From assembly GCA_034509495.1 (NCBI GenBank), contig CM067507.1:32851388-32915387 (forward strand): DNA of 64,000 nt. The letters are read 5' to 3'. Positions 10,750 through 22,520 of this stretch are shown piece after piece. Below the pieces are notes generated by a model, which saw nothing but the letters and a program-made list of their open reading frames with translations, was not told the origin of the DNA and searched no databases. Every line of letters starts with the position of its first letter. Positions within the stretch are counted from its first letter, which is position 1. The stretch comes from Acestrorhynchus altus (Eukaryota > Chordata > Actinopteri > Characiformes > Acestrorhynchidae). A program made the translations under genes and the position numbers.

Positions 10750-12130
10750 AAACATTTCACGTACTGAAAGCAGGACTGGAGCGTCTGTAAAGGCGTGAGC
10801 TCTTTGAAGGCTGAGAGGGTGCTGATGGCTAAAAGGAGCCGGCAGAGAGGAGAGCAGGGGAATAAAGCGTGTTTTTAAAGCGCTACACTTTTCTGCTTAC
10901 TAAACACTTCTTTAGCCGTGCATGTTTTAAAGATGTGGAGTAAAAGAGGGGACTTCCCCTCCCCCCGTCTCTTCTCCTTCACCTCCACATCTGCCCCCAA
11001 AACCCCTCAGCCTCCAACGCTTTTGAGACGGAGATGAAAAGAACACTCCGGATTTGCAATTTGAAGCATTTTTTCCTACGTGCTGTAGATTTGCTTTGCC
11101 TATTAGCAAGAGTTGCCTCGTGCGGTTCAATTGAAGCTGGGTTTCTGGTTTAGTCTTTTAAATGGATTTTGTTTCTAGCTGGTGGCTTGAAAATAGGCTG
11201 GATTTTCCATGTAGAGGAAATACAACTGGAAGCATTAGTGAGGGGAGCTGGGGTTAATGGGAATTTTCACAGGCCGCAAGGGTTTTCAGAACAAAGAGAG
11301 TGTAGCGCAGCGTCATACGATCCTATTGTTTGCTTTGGCTTTCGGCCACAGCCATGGAAGGCACTCTTACACAGAGCCATGTTGCATTTCAGCCTTGCCT
11401 GAGAGGATGTTAAGGATTTAAATTAAATTATGCTGCCAGTTTGAGGCCTACAGTCCAGTATAATGAGTGGTAATGCATATTCCACAGAGAGATAGTCGCA
11501 GGTTACTATGACAGTGGCCAAAGAGTCTTACTGACTGGAGCACTCTTGGAGGGCCATTGTTGTAAAGTGGCATTTTGTCTCCATAGACAAGAGCCGAGCC
11601 ACAGCTATCACAAAAATCATGTTTCATCAGCAGAAAAGAAGCTCCGCAACATTTGTCACAGTTTGGACTCAACCTAATAGACACATTATCTTATAAAAAG
11701 CTCATTTTCTTTTGAAAATGATTTTCTATCAGAGCCCGAGTGATAATTATCTCAATAACCGCCACATTAGATCTTTATTTAGGATGTTTATACAAGCGTA
11801 ACTGTGATTTAACAGCAAACAGAATGCTAAATGTTACCCAAAGGCCTACAGCTGGACTGAGCAGGAGGGGGCCAAGGAGGGAGACAATGCTCCAGATAAT
11901 CTGTGATGCATTAGCAAACATGCAAACAGTATGTTACTGCCCATTAGTGGTTAACAATGAGAGGGGCATCTAAGACGGTCCATTACTGTAATTCGCCCCA
12001 TCCAGCCTGCTCCCTCGCTTGCTCCCTTGCGACAGAAGCCTTCCGGCTCTGACATTAGATCAATAATGCAAAAGCCTCCTTAAACTCCCTCCTTGTGGTT
12101 CCGTTTAAAAGGGCCCTCAAACTAATGATG
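10750..12130. promoter_or_regulatory. Candidate conserved non-coding block
   Basis: About 1.4 kb with no recognised transposon, almost no simple repeats and a balanced base composition, unlike its surroundings. It contains homeodomain-like TAATTATC (11746), TTAATTGG (12135, just past the edge), CAATAAC and ATTAGCAAACATGC. No frame has coding features; the frames of 63-78 codons are not supported. Regulatory function is an inference from the lack of repeats. An alternative is simply old unique DNA. Confidence 0.3.
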
Positions 12131-12179
12131 CAGGTTAATTGGCTTGTCATCGTTTGGGAGTTTACCCAGAGAGAGAGCG

Positions 12180-12205
12180 GGGGGGGAGAGAGAGAGAGAG
12201 AAAAA
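12180..12205. repeat. G-run and short (GA)n
   Basis: GGGGGGG followed by about 8 GA units and an A-run. Confidence 0.9.
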
Positions 12206-12265
12206 AAAGAAAGAGAAAGGGTGACCTGCAAAAGACTTGGTCTCAAGGGCTGTTTTGTTTCTGTT

Positions 12266-12349
<84 letters not shown>
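12266..12349. repeat. Compound (TA)n(CA)n
   Basis: Eight TA units then about 34 CA units. Confidence 0.97.
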
Positions 12350-12350
<1 letters not shown>

Positions 12351-12374
12351 CAGTGCTACAAGAGTTTAAACCTT

Positions 12375-12530
12375 CAGGTTATGATCCAACCACAAATGAG
12401 TGAGCCACCACACCATACGGGAGACTGGGGTTTGATTCCCAGTCTGCGCAACTATGCTGTGCTACACCAGTAAGAGTCTCCCAACACTCTGATCCACCTC
12501 TGTAATGTGAGTAACCTTACCATTTTCAGG
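12375..12530 (+). mobile_element. tRNA-type SINE remnant
   Basis: The stretch ACTGGGGTTTGATTCCCAG contains a good RNA polymerase III B-box (GGTTTGATTCCC, 12429-12440). Downstream TACACCAGTAAGAGTC and CCACCTCTGTAATGTGAGTAAC match the body shared with the SINE tail at 63430. The A-box half is poor and the 3' tail is cut. Confidence 0.6.
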
Positions 12531-12844
12531 AAACTGAAGATTCTACCACTTTAAACATTCATTTTTGATCTGTTAGCCTGTATTTTGTATATCATATATG
12601 ACCAAATGATGCCGTATCCTGTTTGGAGGGCAAACGCTCACAAAAACCTCTTTGCATTTAAAGTGTGTGCATATTAGGTAAAAGGCCAGATTATAATTAA
12701 ATAACTCACTTGAGAGCACAGCACTTCTGTAGATCCCTATAAGGATTCCTCTAGGATTTAGGATTCAACTTTAAATGGTTACAGAAGATTCCAGTTAAAC
12801 TGTAATATCTGGGTTTTCAATCCCATTCCAAGATGAAAACACTA

Positions 12845-13000
12845 ACCCTGCTCAGCCCTGGTTTACCAGCTTAGCTCCTGACCAGCATAGGGTATGTTTT
12901 TGTTTGAGACTGATGGTTTAGCTGGTCTTAAAGCATGATCGAACTAATCAAGCTAAACCAGTATAACCAAGCATGGCCATGCTGGTTAACCAGCAAGACA
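12845..13000. repeat. GCTGGTTTACCAGC-type palindromic repeat
   Basis: Short, mixed-orientation units: CTGGTTTACCAGC, GACCAGCAT, TTTAGCTGGTC, GCTAAACCAG and CATGCTGGTTAACCAGC. It belongs to the same style of degenerate repeat as 22521-23045. Confidence 0.6.
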
Positions 13001-13305
13001 GAGCAGTAGGATTAAAGAATGTAGCACAGATCCAACAGCATGCAAGAGTAGTCTATAGTTGTGGAGTTCTTCTGAGGATTAACAACAACAAAAAAAAATC
13101 CTATTTCTCTTTTTTTCTGTCTGCTTTCTTACTGGTCAGTTTGATACCCTTCAGACCACTGCACCTCATTGATTAGCACAAATGCTGCTGGTGAATCTCC
13201 CCACCGGCCACTTTGGGACGTTCCGGGTGCTGTGGCAAGGCCATTAGGGTGACACAGTGCTACATCATGCTGAATAAGTCATGAGGGGAGAGCGGTAAAA
13301 AAGCA

Positions 13306-13315
13306 CCCCCCCCCC

Positions 13316-13366
<51 letters not shown>

Positions 13367-13383
13367 ACACACACACACACACA
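13306..13383. repeat. (C)n(CA)n
   Basis: A run of about 13 C, then about 32 CA units with one ATA interruption. Confidence 0.97.
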
Positions 13384-13809
13384 AAGCCTCTACATCAGCA
13401 CTAAGGACAAATGAGTCACACTACTGACAGAAACGTATAGCTCTGTTGTTAATGTTGGCACAGAGAGAGAGAAGTAAGCCGCAGAAACCCTAAAGATATT
13501 ATATACCAGACTAGTGAAGGCACTTCTGTTCACCATAGGAGTGATCATCTTAATAAAGCATGACTCACTCATTTTATGGTAGTTTACAAAGTTAGATTTC
13601 ACGACTCTGAAGTTTGTGAGGTTTGTGGAACATGTTCAAAACCTGTCAAAAATCAGAACAATCAAAAAGCATCGGAAATGAGCAAATACGCCAAAGAAAT
13701 GACAATGATCTTAACGACTAACTGCCAAAGGTTATTCTGTGCCTCTTCTGTAACCTTTACAACCAGCTTCTTTTCAGCCTAAAACTCTGTGTATGTTTGC
13801 ATTTTCCCT
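13384..13809. other. Unannotated DNA
   Basis: No repeat family or exon recognised. The 68-70 codon frames have no motif. Confidence 0.35.
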
Positions 13810-13922
13810 GTTTTGGTCAGTGGGCAGTTCTGGTCATGAAGGCCTGACTAATGAGCTGATGAGTTGAATCAGGTGTGTTTAATGAGGTGAAGCCCACCAG
13901 GACTGGAGTCTGACAGGTGCCT
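13810..13922. repeat. Half of a palindromic dispersed repeat
   Basis: GACTAATGAGCTGATGAGTTG, ATCAGGTGTGTTTAATGAGG and CCAGGACTGGAG match the second half of a common fish palindromic repeat. A related copy lies at 20395-20580. Confidence 0.5.
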
Positions 13923-14217
13923 CAAAAGTAGTATTTATTACTGGTTGTGATTCAGCGGGTGTTATTTTTCACTTTCTCATTGGGAAAAGTGAGCGGGTCC
14001 TCTGTAGGACTATTAATGAAGTCTTCTTCTTAGTGGCCTATTTTTCACACCACTGAAACAGTCTAACAATACTATGTGGTGACATCACCAGAAGGTTTGT
14101 AAGGGACCTCAAATGCATAACAACAACAAATATGTAAACAAAGAAATATTTTAAAATGAATTTCCATTGAAAGCTTCCTTTTCCACCATGTTTTTCCTCC
14201 CATTTGTATGGTGCATT

Positions 14218-14380
14218 TGCAATGTGCTTGTCACTGAATGCAACCAAATCCACCACAGCAACGGGCTCTACTGTCCAGGACAGTTAATCCAACAAATCAG
14301 GAGAACTTTTCAATACATTTGATGTCAGAGGAAACAATACATGATCAAGTGTCCAAATACTTTTTTTTTTCCATACAGTG
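14218..14380 (-). mobile_element. TA-MITE family A, 5' part, reversed
   Basis: Reads TGTCACTGAATGCAACCAAATCC, then GGACAGTTAATCCAACAAATC, and ends CAAGTGTCCAAATAC-T(n)-CCATACAGTG at 14380. That is the reverse complement of the family A left terminus. Confidence 0.75.
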
Positions 14381-16194
14381 TGTACAAATACAAAATCCTG
14401 ACAAACTGTCACATAAAACAAAAGGACTATTTCAGGACAATATGGAAGAAAGTCTAAAAGTGCTAAAAGATAAGGCTTGTTGACTGGGTGAAACCAGCTC
14501 TAAGAAGGGCTGATGGAGGACAGCTCTACTAGACCCTACTCCAATCACTTCAGCTGGAGAACAGCATCCTGCGTTTGACTGAACATAGAGCAACACTTTC
14601 CTTGAAAACAATTACAATGTTCCATGTTACAGATCTTAAACAATGCTACACCAGACTAGGCTTGACTAGGTTAGGCCAGGCTATACTATGCTCTGCATCT
14701 ACTGGGAATTCCTCGGCAGACTTGTATTCCGTTTGAGTTGCACGTCAGAAAGTTGAATTTACGGTTAAATAGTAAATACAGCTTCACTCCATTCAGGAGC
14801 ATGTTGGAAGATGCCTTCAGCATGGAGATCAGTTGGATATCCCAAAACCATGTCATTGAGCTGTTCACAAACACTGCTAAATGTCAAACCAAATTGGTCA
14901 ATTAAGTTCTGGTGTGTACGGACAAAAATATGATTAAAACAATATATTTAGAAACCAAACGTATTTCCAATACCACGGAATGCAGCATGTATTTATTAGT
15001 TAATCATCTGGAAAAATACTTTACGATGAGCACACAAACACAGCATTGGCATATTCTTTTTTCCAACGAGCCTACTATATAATAAAAATCTGTGTTTCAT
15101 TCGGAGACAACCCAGCAGGGTAGTAAATAGGCCAGTAAAACCACATCTGGGTTGCAAAAGTCGCACACAAGCATAGATCAAATAATAAAATACACTATAA
15201 AGAGTCAGACATGACTTTTCAATGCATCATATAAAATGAATTTGAATTTGATTAATTACCTTTATTGATTGAATAAATATGTATTCGCCTGCGACTAATT
15301 ACGTAATTATATAGTGAGTTAAAATACAACAGCGAAAGGAAGTCAAAATTCTCAGCTTATTGGTTTTACTCGTGCTATTATTACTGCATATTTTTGTCCA
15401 CGACGATGCTCTGTCTACTACTGTACTGTTTAAATCTGTACAGTATGAGCTTTAATGGACCATTTGTTATAGTTATGAGAAGAATAAACCATGTCCCTCA
15501 GAGATACGCTGCACTTCCTTGAGCTATAGCCCTCAGAAGGACATGGCTCTTGAGATTTTTACAATGCAGAAGAAACGAAGCGAAGGAAAAACTTGACAAT
15601 AACACTACTGGAATACACAGTATATGTGTGTGAGGGGCCGGGGTGATGGAGCTTGCGGTTGTTAGCGAGGTCTGGAAAAAAATAATGCTGTCTTCTTCCA
15701 GAAGGCATTGTGTGGAACCTCGAGGGGCTGGAACAGACTAGACTCATCACTGCAGTTTGGAAGAAGACCAGAGGGCAGAGTTGAGATGAATGAAAATCGC
15801 TGCAGCCTTTTAGTTGTGGATGATCTGGGTCTGAGGGACAGGGCACACTCCTGGAACTCCCTCATTATGAAGTCTGAGAAGGTTACTTTGATGGAGAACT
15901 CTTTGCAATATTAAATATTACACTGCCCTTTCAGAAGTGGATCAGTGGCATAGTCGGCCCAGTTAAAGGGAAATTACGTAGATATTTTAAAATTCAGACA
16001 CAGTTAAATCATTCACATGTAAATACAGTCATTCAGAAAGGTCAGATGTAAAATGTTGCTTTCTGGAGAATTGTTCACAGTGGTGGAGAAAAGGAAACAG
16101 ATGTTACAGACTTTTAAAGCTTACAAACAGTTATTATATAAAACATGAATATGGTTATGAATGACCTGCATGACGCCTGTTTTACAACCTTTTA
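14381..16194. other. Unannotated DNA, 1.8 kb
   Basis: No repeat family recognised. The opposing frames at 15559-15914 (95, 68 and 67 codons) overlap each other on both strands and have no motifs. 14640-14700 has a GGCTTGACTAGGTTAGGCC imperfect repeat. Confidence 0.35.
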
Positions 16195-16838
16195 CGCTTA
16201 CAAGCCAAGATCCCCAGTTCTGTGGGCTGTACATGCTGGTACTCTGAGCTTCATATCTCAGGATCAGAGTAACCTACAGACATGGTACACGTGTCATAAC
16301 AATGTGTGTATAACAATGTACTGTATATCATAATCATGATGTTTTTTCAACTGGATTTAATCCCAGTTTAAATATCAAAGGAGCCTCCCAGTGTGTGTTT
16401 ACTGCTCCGTCCACATGTACATGCTCAACCTGCACACAGACTCTGACTGATCAGTGAGAGGGGGCGGGGCCAATGAAGTCACTGATGCAGATTTTGGGTT
16501 ATAAATGAAAAGGTTTGCTCTCTTTTCTCACACAGTGTTCAAATTTCGGAATAAAAGTTTTTAGAAGGGATAATATTGATACATAAATAACAAAAATGAT
16601 AAAGGACTTTTAGGTTGTTTTTAATTTGATTTGGGCTACAGTCGAATCATTGCAAATAATCAATCAGAACCTTTGCATTTTCATCTCAAAAACTCTGGAT
16701 CATCAATTTCTAACAGTCACTTTTTTACATCTCAAATAAAGATAAATTTGAGAAGTCTAGGATCTCTTGATTTTTTGTTGAATAAAAGTACATCAAATTA
16801 GGAGAGCATCCCACAAAATTGGCCTCAAGTTCTAAAGG
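16195..16838 (+). mobile_element. TTAA-MITE family B, copy 2
   Basis: Starts CGCTTACAAGCCAAGATCC after TTTA. It carries GGATCAGAGTAACCTACAGA near 16260, ATCAGTGAGAGGGGGCGGGG near 16450, and GATAATATTGATACATAAAT near 16579. It ends GGCCTCAAGTTCTAAAGG, followed by TTCT. Blocks align one-to-one with 4519-5132 and, reversed, with 31027-31807 and 49960-50449. It has no reading frame of interest. Confidence 0.7.
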
Positions 16839-17106
16839 TTCTTTGGTAAACTAAAATCAGAGGTATGATGTAAGGACTATATTGAACTCAGATCTATATG
16901 TTTTATAAATGGTATAGAAACCATGGGTACAAAAAACAACCTAAATTGGGTGCAGCCCATCGACAAGCCAGTGAAAATCTGTACTTAGTTTTCTTAGTGA
17001 GTATAGAGCACTGTGACAACTCAAGCTACCATTTGAATGCTAAATAGTTTTATAGGTCCAAGGCCATCCAGCATGCCTTCCATGCTTGAAGAGAGGGACT
17101 CTAGGG

Positions 17107-17815
17107 CAAATCTTCAGTAGTTGTTCAAAATCTCTGCGTGAGGGGTAATAGTGCCATGGCCAAATCATGAATGCCACAGCAGACACCATGCATGGAGGGA
17201 TTAGTCACTGCACATTTGCCCTTGAAGAAGATCATCAATTTTGTCAGGGTTCTGGATGTGTCATCACTTGCAAAGATCTCCTCCTCAGGTCTGATTGAAA
17301 CAAAACAAGACTGGGATCTGAAAGTTTCAGAGGAACTGGAAGATCTGGGGAGGCAACTGAAGTTCCCAGAAATTGTTGGCATGATAATGCTAAGACCAGA
17401 TATCACACTGATCTCTGAAGCCTTTAAGCAGATCATGCTCCTAAACCTCACTAATCCCTGGGTGGAGCACATGGAGGAGGCCAACAAGAGGAAGATGGCA
17501 AAGTGCACTGAGCTGGTGGAACGATGCCAAAACTGTGGTTGTGAGCCAGTTCAGGTGGAAAATAGAGAGTTTACAAACCAGTCTCTCTGCAAGCTCTGTA
17601 ACATGTTGGGGCTCAGAAGGCAGCAGAAGTTACTTCAAGATTGCTGTTGATTAGGATAAAAGAACCATGGTTGCCGTAGAGCTACCTGAACACCAGCTGC
17701 AAAAGATCAACCCTGGGTGGGTCACCTGGGAGAGGCAGTGGGTTTGTTGAAAGACCCTGAAACAGCTGAATATCTCAGTAAATATATAAGATTTTTTGTC
17801 CAAAAAGGGTTTCAA
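17107..17815 (+). pseudogene. 3' end of a retroelement polyprotein (R2/R4-like tail)
   Basis: A first frame from 17107 reads QIFSSCSKSLREG, two stops, then CHGQIMNATADTM. This fits the end of a Cys-His zinc-knuckle and the following basic segment. After a frameshift near 17200 the main frame (to 17650) reads KIINFVRV, then LGRQLKFPE, RPDITLISEAFKQIMLLNLT, NPWVEHMEEANKRKMAKCTEL, and FTNQSLCKLCNMLGLRRQQK. In relatives I remember, the LLxLT site carries Glu where this copy has Asn. RPD followed by that site resembles the restriction-like endonuclease domain at the C-terminus of R2/R4-type non-LTR elements; this domain name is an inference. After the stop, QINPW-like and LLKDPETAE-like tail pieces follow up to about 17790. 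It is inactive: truncated and frameshifted, with stops. Confidence 0.65.
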
Positions 17816-18140
17816 AGAGGCTCTGAGTGGCTCAGCAGGTTCGAATCCCTTGCCATCAGCAGCCAAAATCTGTGAAAGCAAAATTGTCTGGATGGGTGAT
17901 TGTCACTCTCTCATCACATCACACTCAGTGCAATGCTGGTCGGCACAGGCATCTGTTAGCCTTTGTATCGGACCTGAGGGTTCAGCACTTTCCTCTGAGC
18001 ATTTTGGCTGCCTAGCAATGATGTGCATGTTGGGCAATGTTCGCATGTATTGGAGGAAGCATGTGCTTGTCTTCAGAGTCCTAGTGTCAAATGTGAGGGT
18101 TCTAATGGGGTTTGATATAGCAACACAAAAATAACTAAAT
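17816..18140 (+). mobile_element. tRNA-derived SINE
   Basis: GAGTGGCTCAGCAGG (A-box-like) is almost fused to GGTTCGAATCCC (B-box, 17838-17849), so the tRNA head has an internal deletion. The body carries GGCATCTGTTAGCC, GAGCATTTTGGCTGCC, TTGGAGGAAGCATGTGC and TAATGGGGTTTGATATAG, typical of a fish SINE. It starts where the retroelement tail stops. The overlapping open frames at 17796-18202 lie within it and are not genes. Confidence 0.55.
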
Positions 18141-18859
18141 ATTTCAATTTCAGTCAAACAGAGGAGAAGAGGAATGGTTTTGTCAGCTGCTACAGTCTCC
18201 AAAAATCTAGTTTTCAGATTTAGCCATCATAGATTCTATCATCTTTTACATTGTATATGAACCTCAGATCTTTACCACCAATGCAAAGAAATCAGAGTCA
18301 CATTCTCTGCAATTAATCTTTTCCCTCAAACCTTTTCCTTTTTCCTCAAACTGTGATTGAATGACTTCTGATCTTCAAATGTGTGCTATGTTCTCCCTTA
18401 CCCCAAACATCAGTGTCAAGGCATGATTGGTTTCTCTTTCAGTTGTTCTTTTTCATGGAACCAAACTTGGTTCTTTGATGGCAGAACCATACCATTATGC
18501 AAACACAATGCCATGGCCCTACAACTTAAGTATATTTGAAGGCTCCCAATCATAGAGGACACACGTTTCCCCAATACATGGTCACCCTATGTAAGCAAGC
18601 TTCTATTACTTCTGAGCTCCAGGGCAAAGCTGAGGGCTGATCAAGCAGCTAAATGGGGTGTGGGATAAAAGTATAAATTTAAGTTCTCACCAAACCCCTC
18701 CTTAAATAAAAAGGTCAGTGCTGCCAGTATCAAGGAAGTCATATTTTAAACGATCAAGCATGCATGGACTCCACACTTCTGTGTCTGAAAAGAACCACAT
18801 TTTACAAATGATAGTGCTTCAGTGATGGATGCAGCTTTTTAGGTTTTCAATGGCACATT
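18141..18859. other. Unannotated DNA
   Basis: Contains GGAACCAAACTTGGTTCTTTG near 18460, an inverted GGTTC motif like the AAGAACC elements at 40190 and 58715. Nothing else recognised. Confidence 0.35.
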
Positions 18860-19700
18860 GGTAATGGATGGGCAGGCGAAGCGCTGTGTCATGTTTGCAG
18901 ATATCTTGGAAGGGTGATGCGAATGATAAGATGAATGATTCACAGACAGCTTTCTCGGCCTTTTATCATTGGTCGGCGGTGGAAGGACACGCATCACTTT
19001 GTTGTCCCCGATAAAGAGTCAATCCCAAGTGAAGTGGGTTCATTAGAATTACTCTGACGCGGGAAACTCTTTAGACAAGGACGCCTCAGATGTTTACAAC
19101 GCGCACACCTGTGCTAAGGTTGAAATCTCAAACGGAATAAATCAGCATGGCACAGCGCCTTTAAAAGACTGTCATCAGTCTCGCGTTTGAGAGAACGTCG
19201 CAAACACAATGGAATGCAAATGAGAGCCGCATGGCTTTTTTGAGCTCGAAAGGAATGGCAAAATCTCTCTGTCACAAACACACACACACACAGAAATGCA
19301 CATAACCTACACAGGCACACACACAACGTCTGCTGGCATCTGGGGTTTGGGCAAAAGAGCAGGTGAACGCTCTGCTCTCCTGCCAGGCTGGATTCTCTGC
19401 CAGGTGCCGAGCTGCGTGTGCACGCAAATCAATCAAGGTCTTGTTCTAATCACTCCCACTTATATCAGCTTGCAAATAAATTACCCCCCTTGGGTGGGGG
19501 TGGTGGAAGGGATCAATAGGGGATAAGGTGAAAGTCTCTCCGGTTCCACGCCTTGCAGGCTTTTGGGGGGGAAGGGGTTCTTCTGTTTCAGACAGTAAAC
19601 ATGTTGCTCTTTCCCTAAAGTGATTTGTCACCAGTCGGGTCACTGCAAGGCAGAGAATGTGGCAGCCCCTCACCCCTTTACCGAAATGTCAGTCAATATC
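18860..19700. promoter_or_regulatory. Candidate conserved non-coding block
   Basis: Repeat-free except for a short CA run at 19277-19292. It holds CTTTTATCATTGG, AATTACTCTGACGC, an octamer-like ATGCAAAT at 19215 and AAATAAATTACC. CpG content looks higher than in the surrounding DNA. No frame is supported as coding. A regulatory role is an inference. Confidence 0.28.
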
Positions 19701-19710
19701 CCTTCTGGAG

Positions 19711-19732
19711 GTGTGTGTGTGTGTGTGTGTGT
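19711..19732. repeat. Short (TG)n
   Basis: Eleven TG units. Confidence 0.9.
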
Positions 19733-20394
19733 GGAGGGGTTTGGGCAGGGGAGTGCTATATGATGAATGAAGGGAGGAGTGTCTGCAGATTTGGGAGACT
19801 TTAGGATGATGGCATAGCCTCTGGAAAGGTGGGGTTTGTCGAGGAATGGATGTGTTTGTGAAACGGGAGATTCTGTGTTCTTTGTTGTCTTTATTGTTGG
19901 ATGTACTGTTCCAATCGTGGTAGAAGTGCTTAGTATAGTTTAATTCCTGCTACACACCTTTTGTGCTCCTGACAAAACGGGAAAACAGGATTTTGATTCC
20001 TCTTTCATGTGCTTGGATGTCTGCAATTTGGGAAGCTTTCATACCTACCTTGTTTGTTTCAAATCAAAATAGCGGGTGTTAAAGATGCCTCAGATTCCAG
20101 TCTGGATCAAACTGAACAATGGTTGGGTTCGTTGGCAGCGTGAAAACACTTTTTTTGGTGGGTCAGACTTCTGAAGTTGAAGGATAGCATCACCATAGAC
20201 ACATATACCTAGATGCTGCATTGGCCACTTCAGCCCATTGTTGTGATATGTCAGTGCATCCACCATAAAGGTCCAGGAAAGACTGGACATTAAACAAAAG
20301 TACAAGTGAACTGGGCAGCTGTGTATTTTCTGCTTTCACTTGTTAATTAACCAGTTGTAATGTCTTTTATTTCTATTTAAGGGTTCTCCGTCAG
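19733..20394. other. Unannotated DNA
   Basis: No repeat or coding signal recognised. Confidence 0.35.
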
Positions 20395-20580
20395 GGATCA
20401 CCAACCCTGCTCCTGGAAAGCTACCTTCCTGCATACTTTAGATTCACCCCTAGTCCTCCCCACATGATCCAGCTAATTGCAGCCTTCTGAAGTTCTTGAT
20501 TGGCTGAATGGGGTGTGTTAGATGCGTTGAAACCTGCCGGAAGGTTATTCTGCGGGAGCACGGTTGGTGATGCCTGATCT
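20395..20580. repeat. Palindromic dispersed repeat
   Basis: Starts GATCACCAACCCTGCTCCTGG and ends CGGTTGGTGATGCC. The two ends are near reverse complements, with AGCTAATTGCAGCC in the middle. This is a foldback element of about 185 bp, a type common in fish and often attributed to hAT-like transposition. I could not confirm a target duplication. Confidence 0.55.
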
Positions 20581-21684
20581 ACGTGCAGTACAAAACTTTT
20601 TTTTTTGACTCCAGTTACTTCAAATTCTCAATAGAGAAGAGTGTGTTTCAGCATTAGGCTCCAGCATGGAATTGTAAAAGCTCAGGTTTGATGATGGATT
20701 TGATTCATTTTTCTTTGGTAGTATCCCTTTATCATCCCTCTATAATTTAATCTACATGTATATTTACTCAGATCACATTGGGATACTGAAAAGTATCGGC
20801 ATGTAGTGTCAAATAGTCTTAAATCCTGAAGTACAAATAATTGACCATCATCATAACAAAATCAGCAAATACAAATGTCAGTCACTTTGATGACACAAGT
20901 AGCTCAGTATGAATAAAACAAATATATAATAAAAAAATGGGAATATATAGGATAAGGATAAGAAATAAAGGATTTCTTATGAAGCATATATTGCTATCGA
21001 GCACTGTCTTTAAGGTAAGCTAGTAATTATCTGGTGGCCAGTTATTGTTAGATCTCAAAATATTGTTATAACCCGTTATATAACCTGTTACATAACCTGT
21101 AAACGGTAAGTCCCTGAGATCTGATTTGTGCTGTACGACAGTTTGTTCAACACAAAACTGCACATCAGGTATCTTTCAGTCCAGTACAGTTTTATGAGAA
21201 TTCTGAGAAGTTGCCTGCACCAGTGTGGTGGTGACCTTGATGCATGATTAAGACGATATGTCTGGATGTGTTGTTTGGCAGAAAGATTAGATAGAAAGAT
21301 TAAATTGAATATGAACAACGTAACAAAAACATTTTGTTTTGGACCTTGATCTGGACTTTCAATTGTCAAAATTCCTTCAGTTCTAGGTGATTTGGGAGGC
21401 ACAACATTTGACAAATGAGAACAAATCATTTTATGTCGATTTACTGGGACACAACCGATCCATCATCTTTGTCGCCGACCAAGATACGTCAACAATGATC
21501 GGTCAAATGAAACTTTGTAAAAAATGATGTTGCATTTCCACTATTTCTGCCAGATATCAGCAGTTATACACATTTTTATTAATCTATTGACCTCTAAATA
21601 AATCATATGAATCAAACTTTCACACTGTCTAAAGTGTGGAGTGTATAATATAATATAGTATATAATGTAAAAATATAAACAGAG
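20581..21684. other. Unannotated DNA, 1.1 kb
   Basis: A short stutter of CCTGTTACATAACCTGT lies at 21070-21105. The minus-strand 113-codon frame at 21088-21429 has no motif. Confidence 0.35.
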
Positions 21685-21710
21685 TATATATATATATATA
21701 TATATATATA
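21685..21710. repeat. (TA)n
   Basis: Thirteen TA units in an AT-rich setting. Confidence 0.95.
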
Positions 21711-22520
21711 AATGCAAACTAAATAATACACAATTCTATAAAATTCCAGCTTTAATTGTTCCGGTTCTTTATATATCTCCATAACCATGGCAGCAGAAAT
21801 CATATTATTAAAGTGGCCAAAGTGCATTCAATGGTCTATCACTGCAAAAAAAAATCTATACCTATCCCACACATTTTTTCTTTGTATGAATTTTTTATAC
21901 TCCCGATTCTGCCGCACGTAAATGCCTGCTGGGTCTGCCTACACACTTAGTTAAAGAGTAAAAGAGCTACACATTGCAGGCTCTCATCACGTATAACAAC
22001 TCTCTGACCACGATTCCATAAACTATCATACTTCTATGTATAACAATTGCTTGAGAGGTGTACATCACAATCATCACCGTAAAAATAAACCTTATTTCAC
22101 CTCTGGGGTGGGGATGCCTGACTCTCCTATCAAAATACATTCCACGCTCCATATGTGCCTATGTGTGTGTGTGCGTGTTTGGGAAGTGAACAGCAAACAG
22201 ACACATGGATAAATGCACTCCTCCTCAAATTCCTTCCCTACGCCCTAAACATGAGGGCCCTGCCCCAGGCCTTCAGCAGCTGGGCCCCATCCCTGCAGGC
22301 CCTAATCACAGCCTGCCTGGAACTCCACCCAGAAAGCAGTGTGTACACACATCAGTGCTGCATTAATGGAATAGTTTGGCAACAAATCAAATTTAAGCAA
22401 TTTCTTTTCTCACACCAAATGTAGTCGATCAACCAAGACTTTTGACGTCTTGAGTTTTTGAGTTTTGAAACAGAGCGAACTCTTTTTTTTAGATTTTCGA
22501 TTTTGGAGTGTCCACTTATA
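21711..22520. other. Unique DNA
   Basis: 22150-22400 is repeat-poor, with CCTGCAGGCCCTAATCACAG. It could be conserved sequence but no exon is supported: no clean splice sites around the 89-codon frame were found. Confidence 0.3.

Noticed and set aside
15559..15914. Overlapping frames of 95, 68 and 67 codons on opposite strands
   Set aside because: Sense and antisense frames over the same DNA with no recognisable family. No evidence to prefer any one.
17838..17849. Possible tRNA gene (GGTTCGAATCCC)
   Set aside because: A- and B-boxes are too close for a tRNA and no cloverleaf can be drawn. It fits a SINE head with a deletion.
21088..21429. 113-codon minus-strand open frame
   Set aside because: No motif, no splice sites, and AT-rich surroundings. 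Probably chance.
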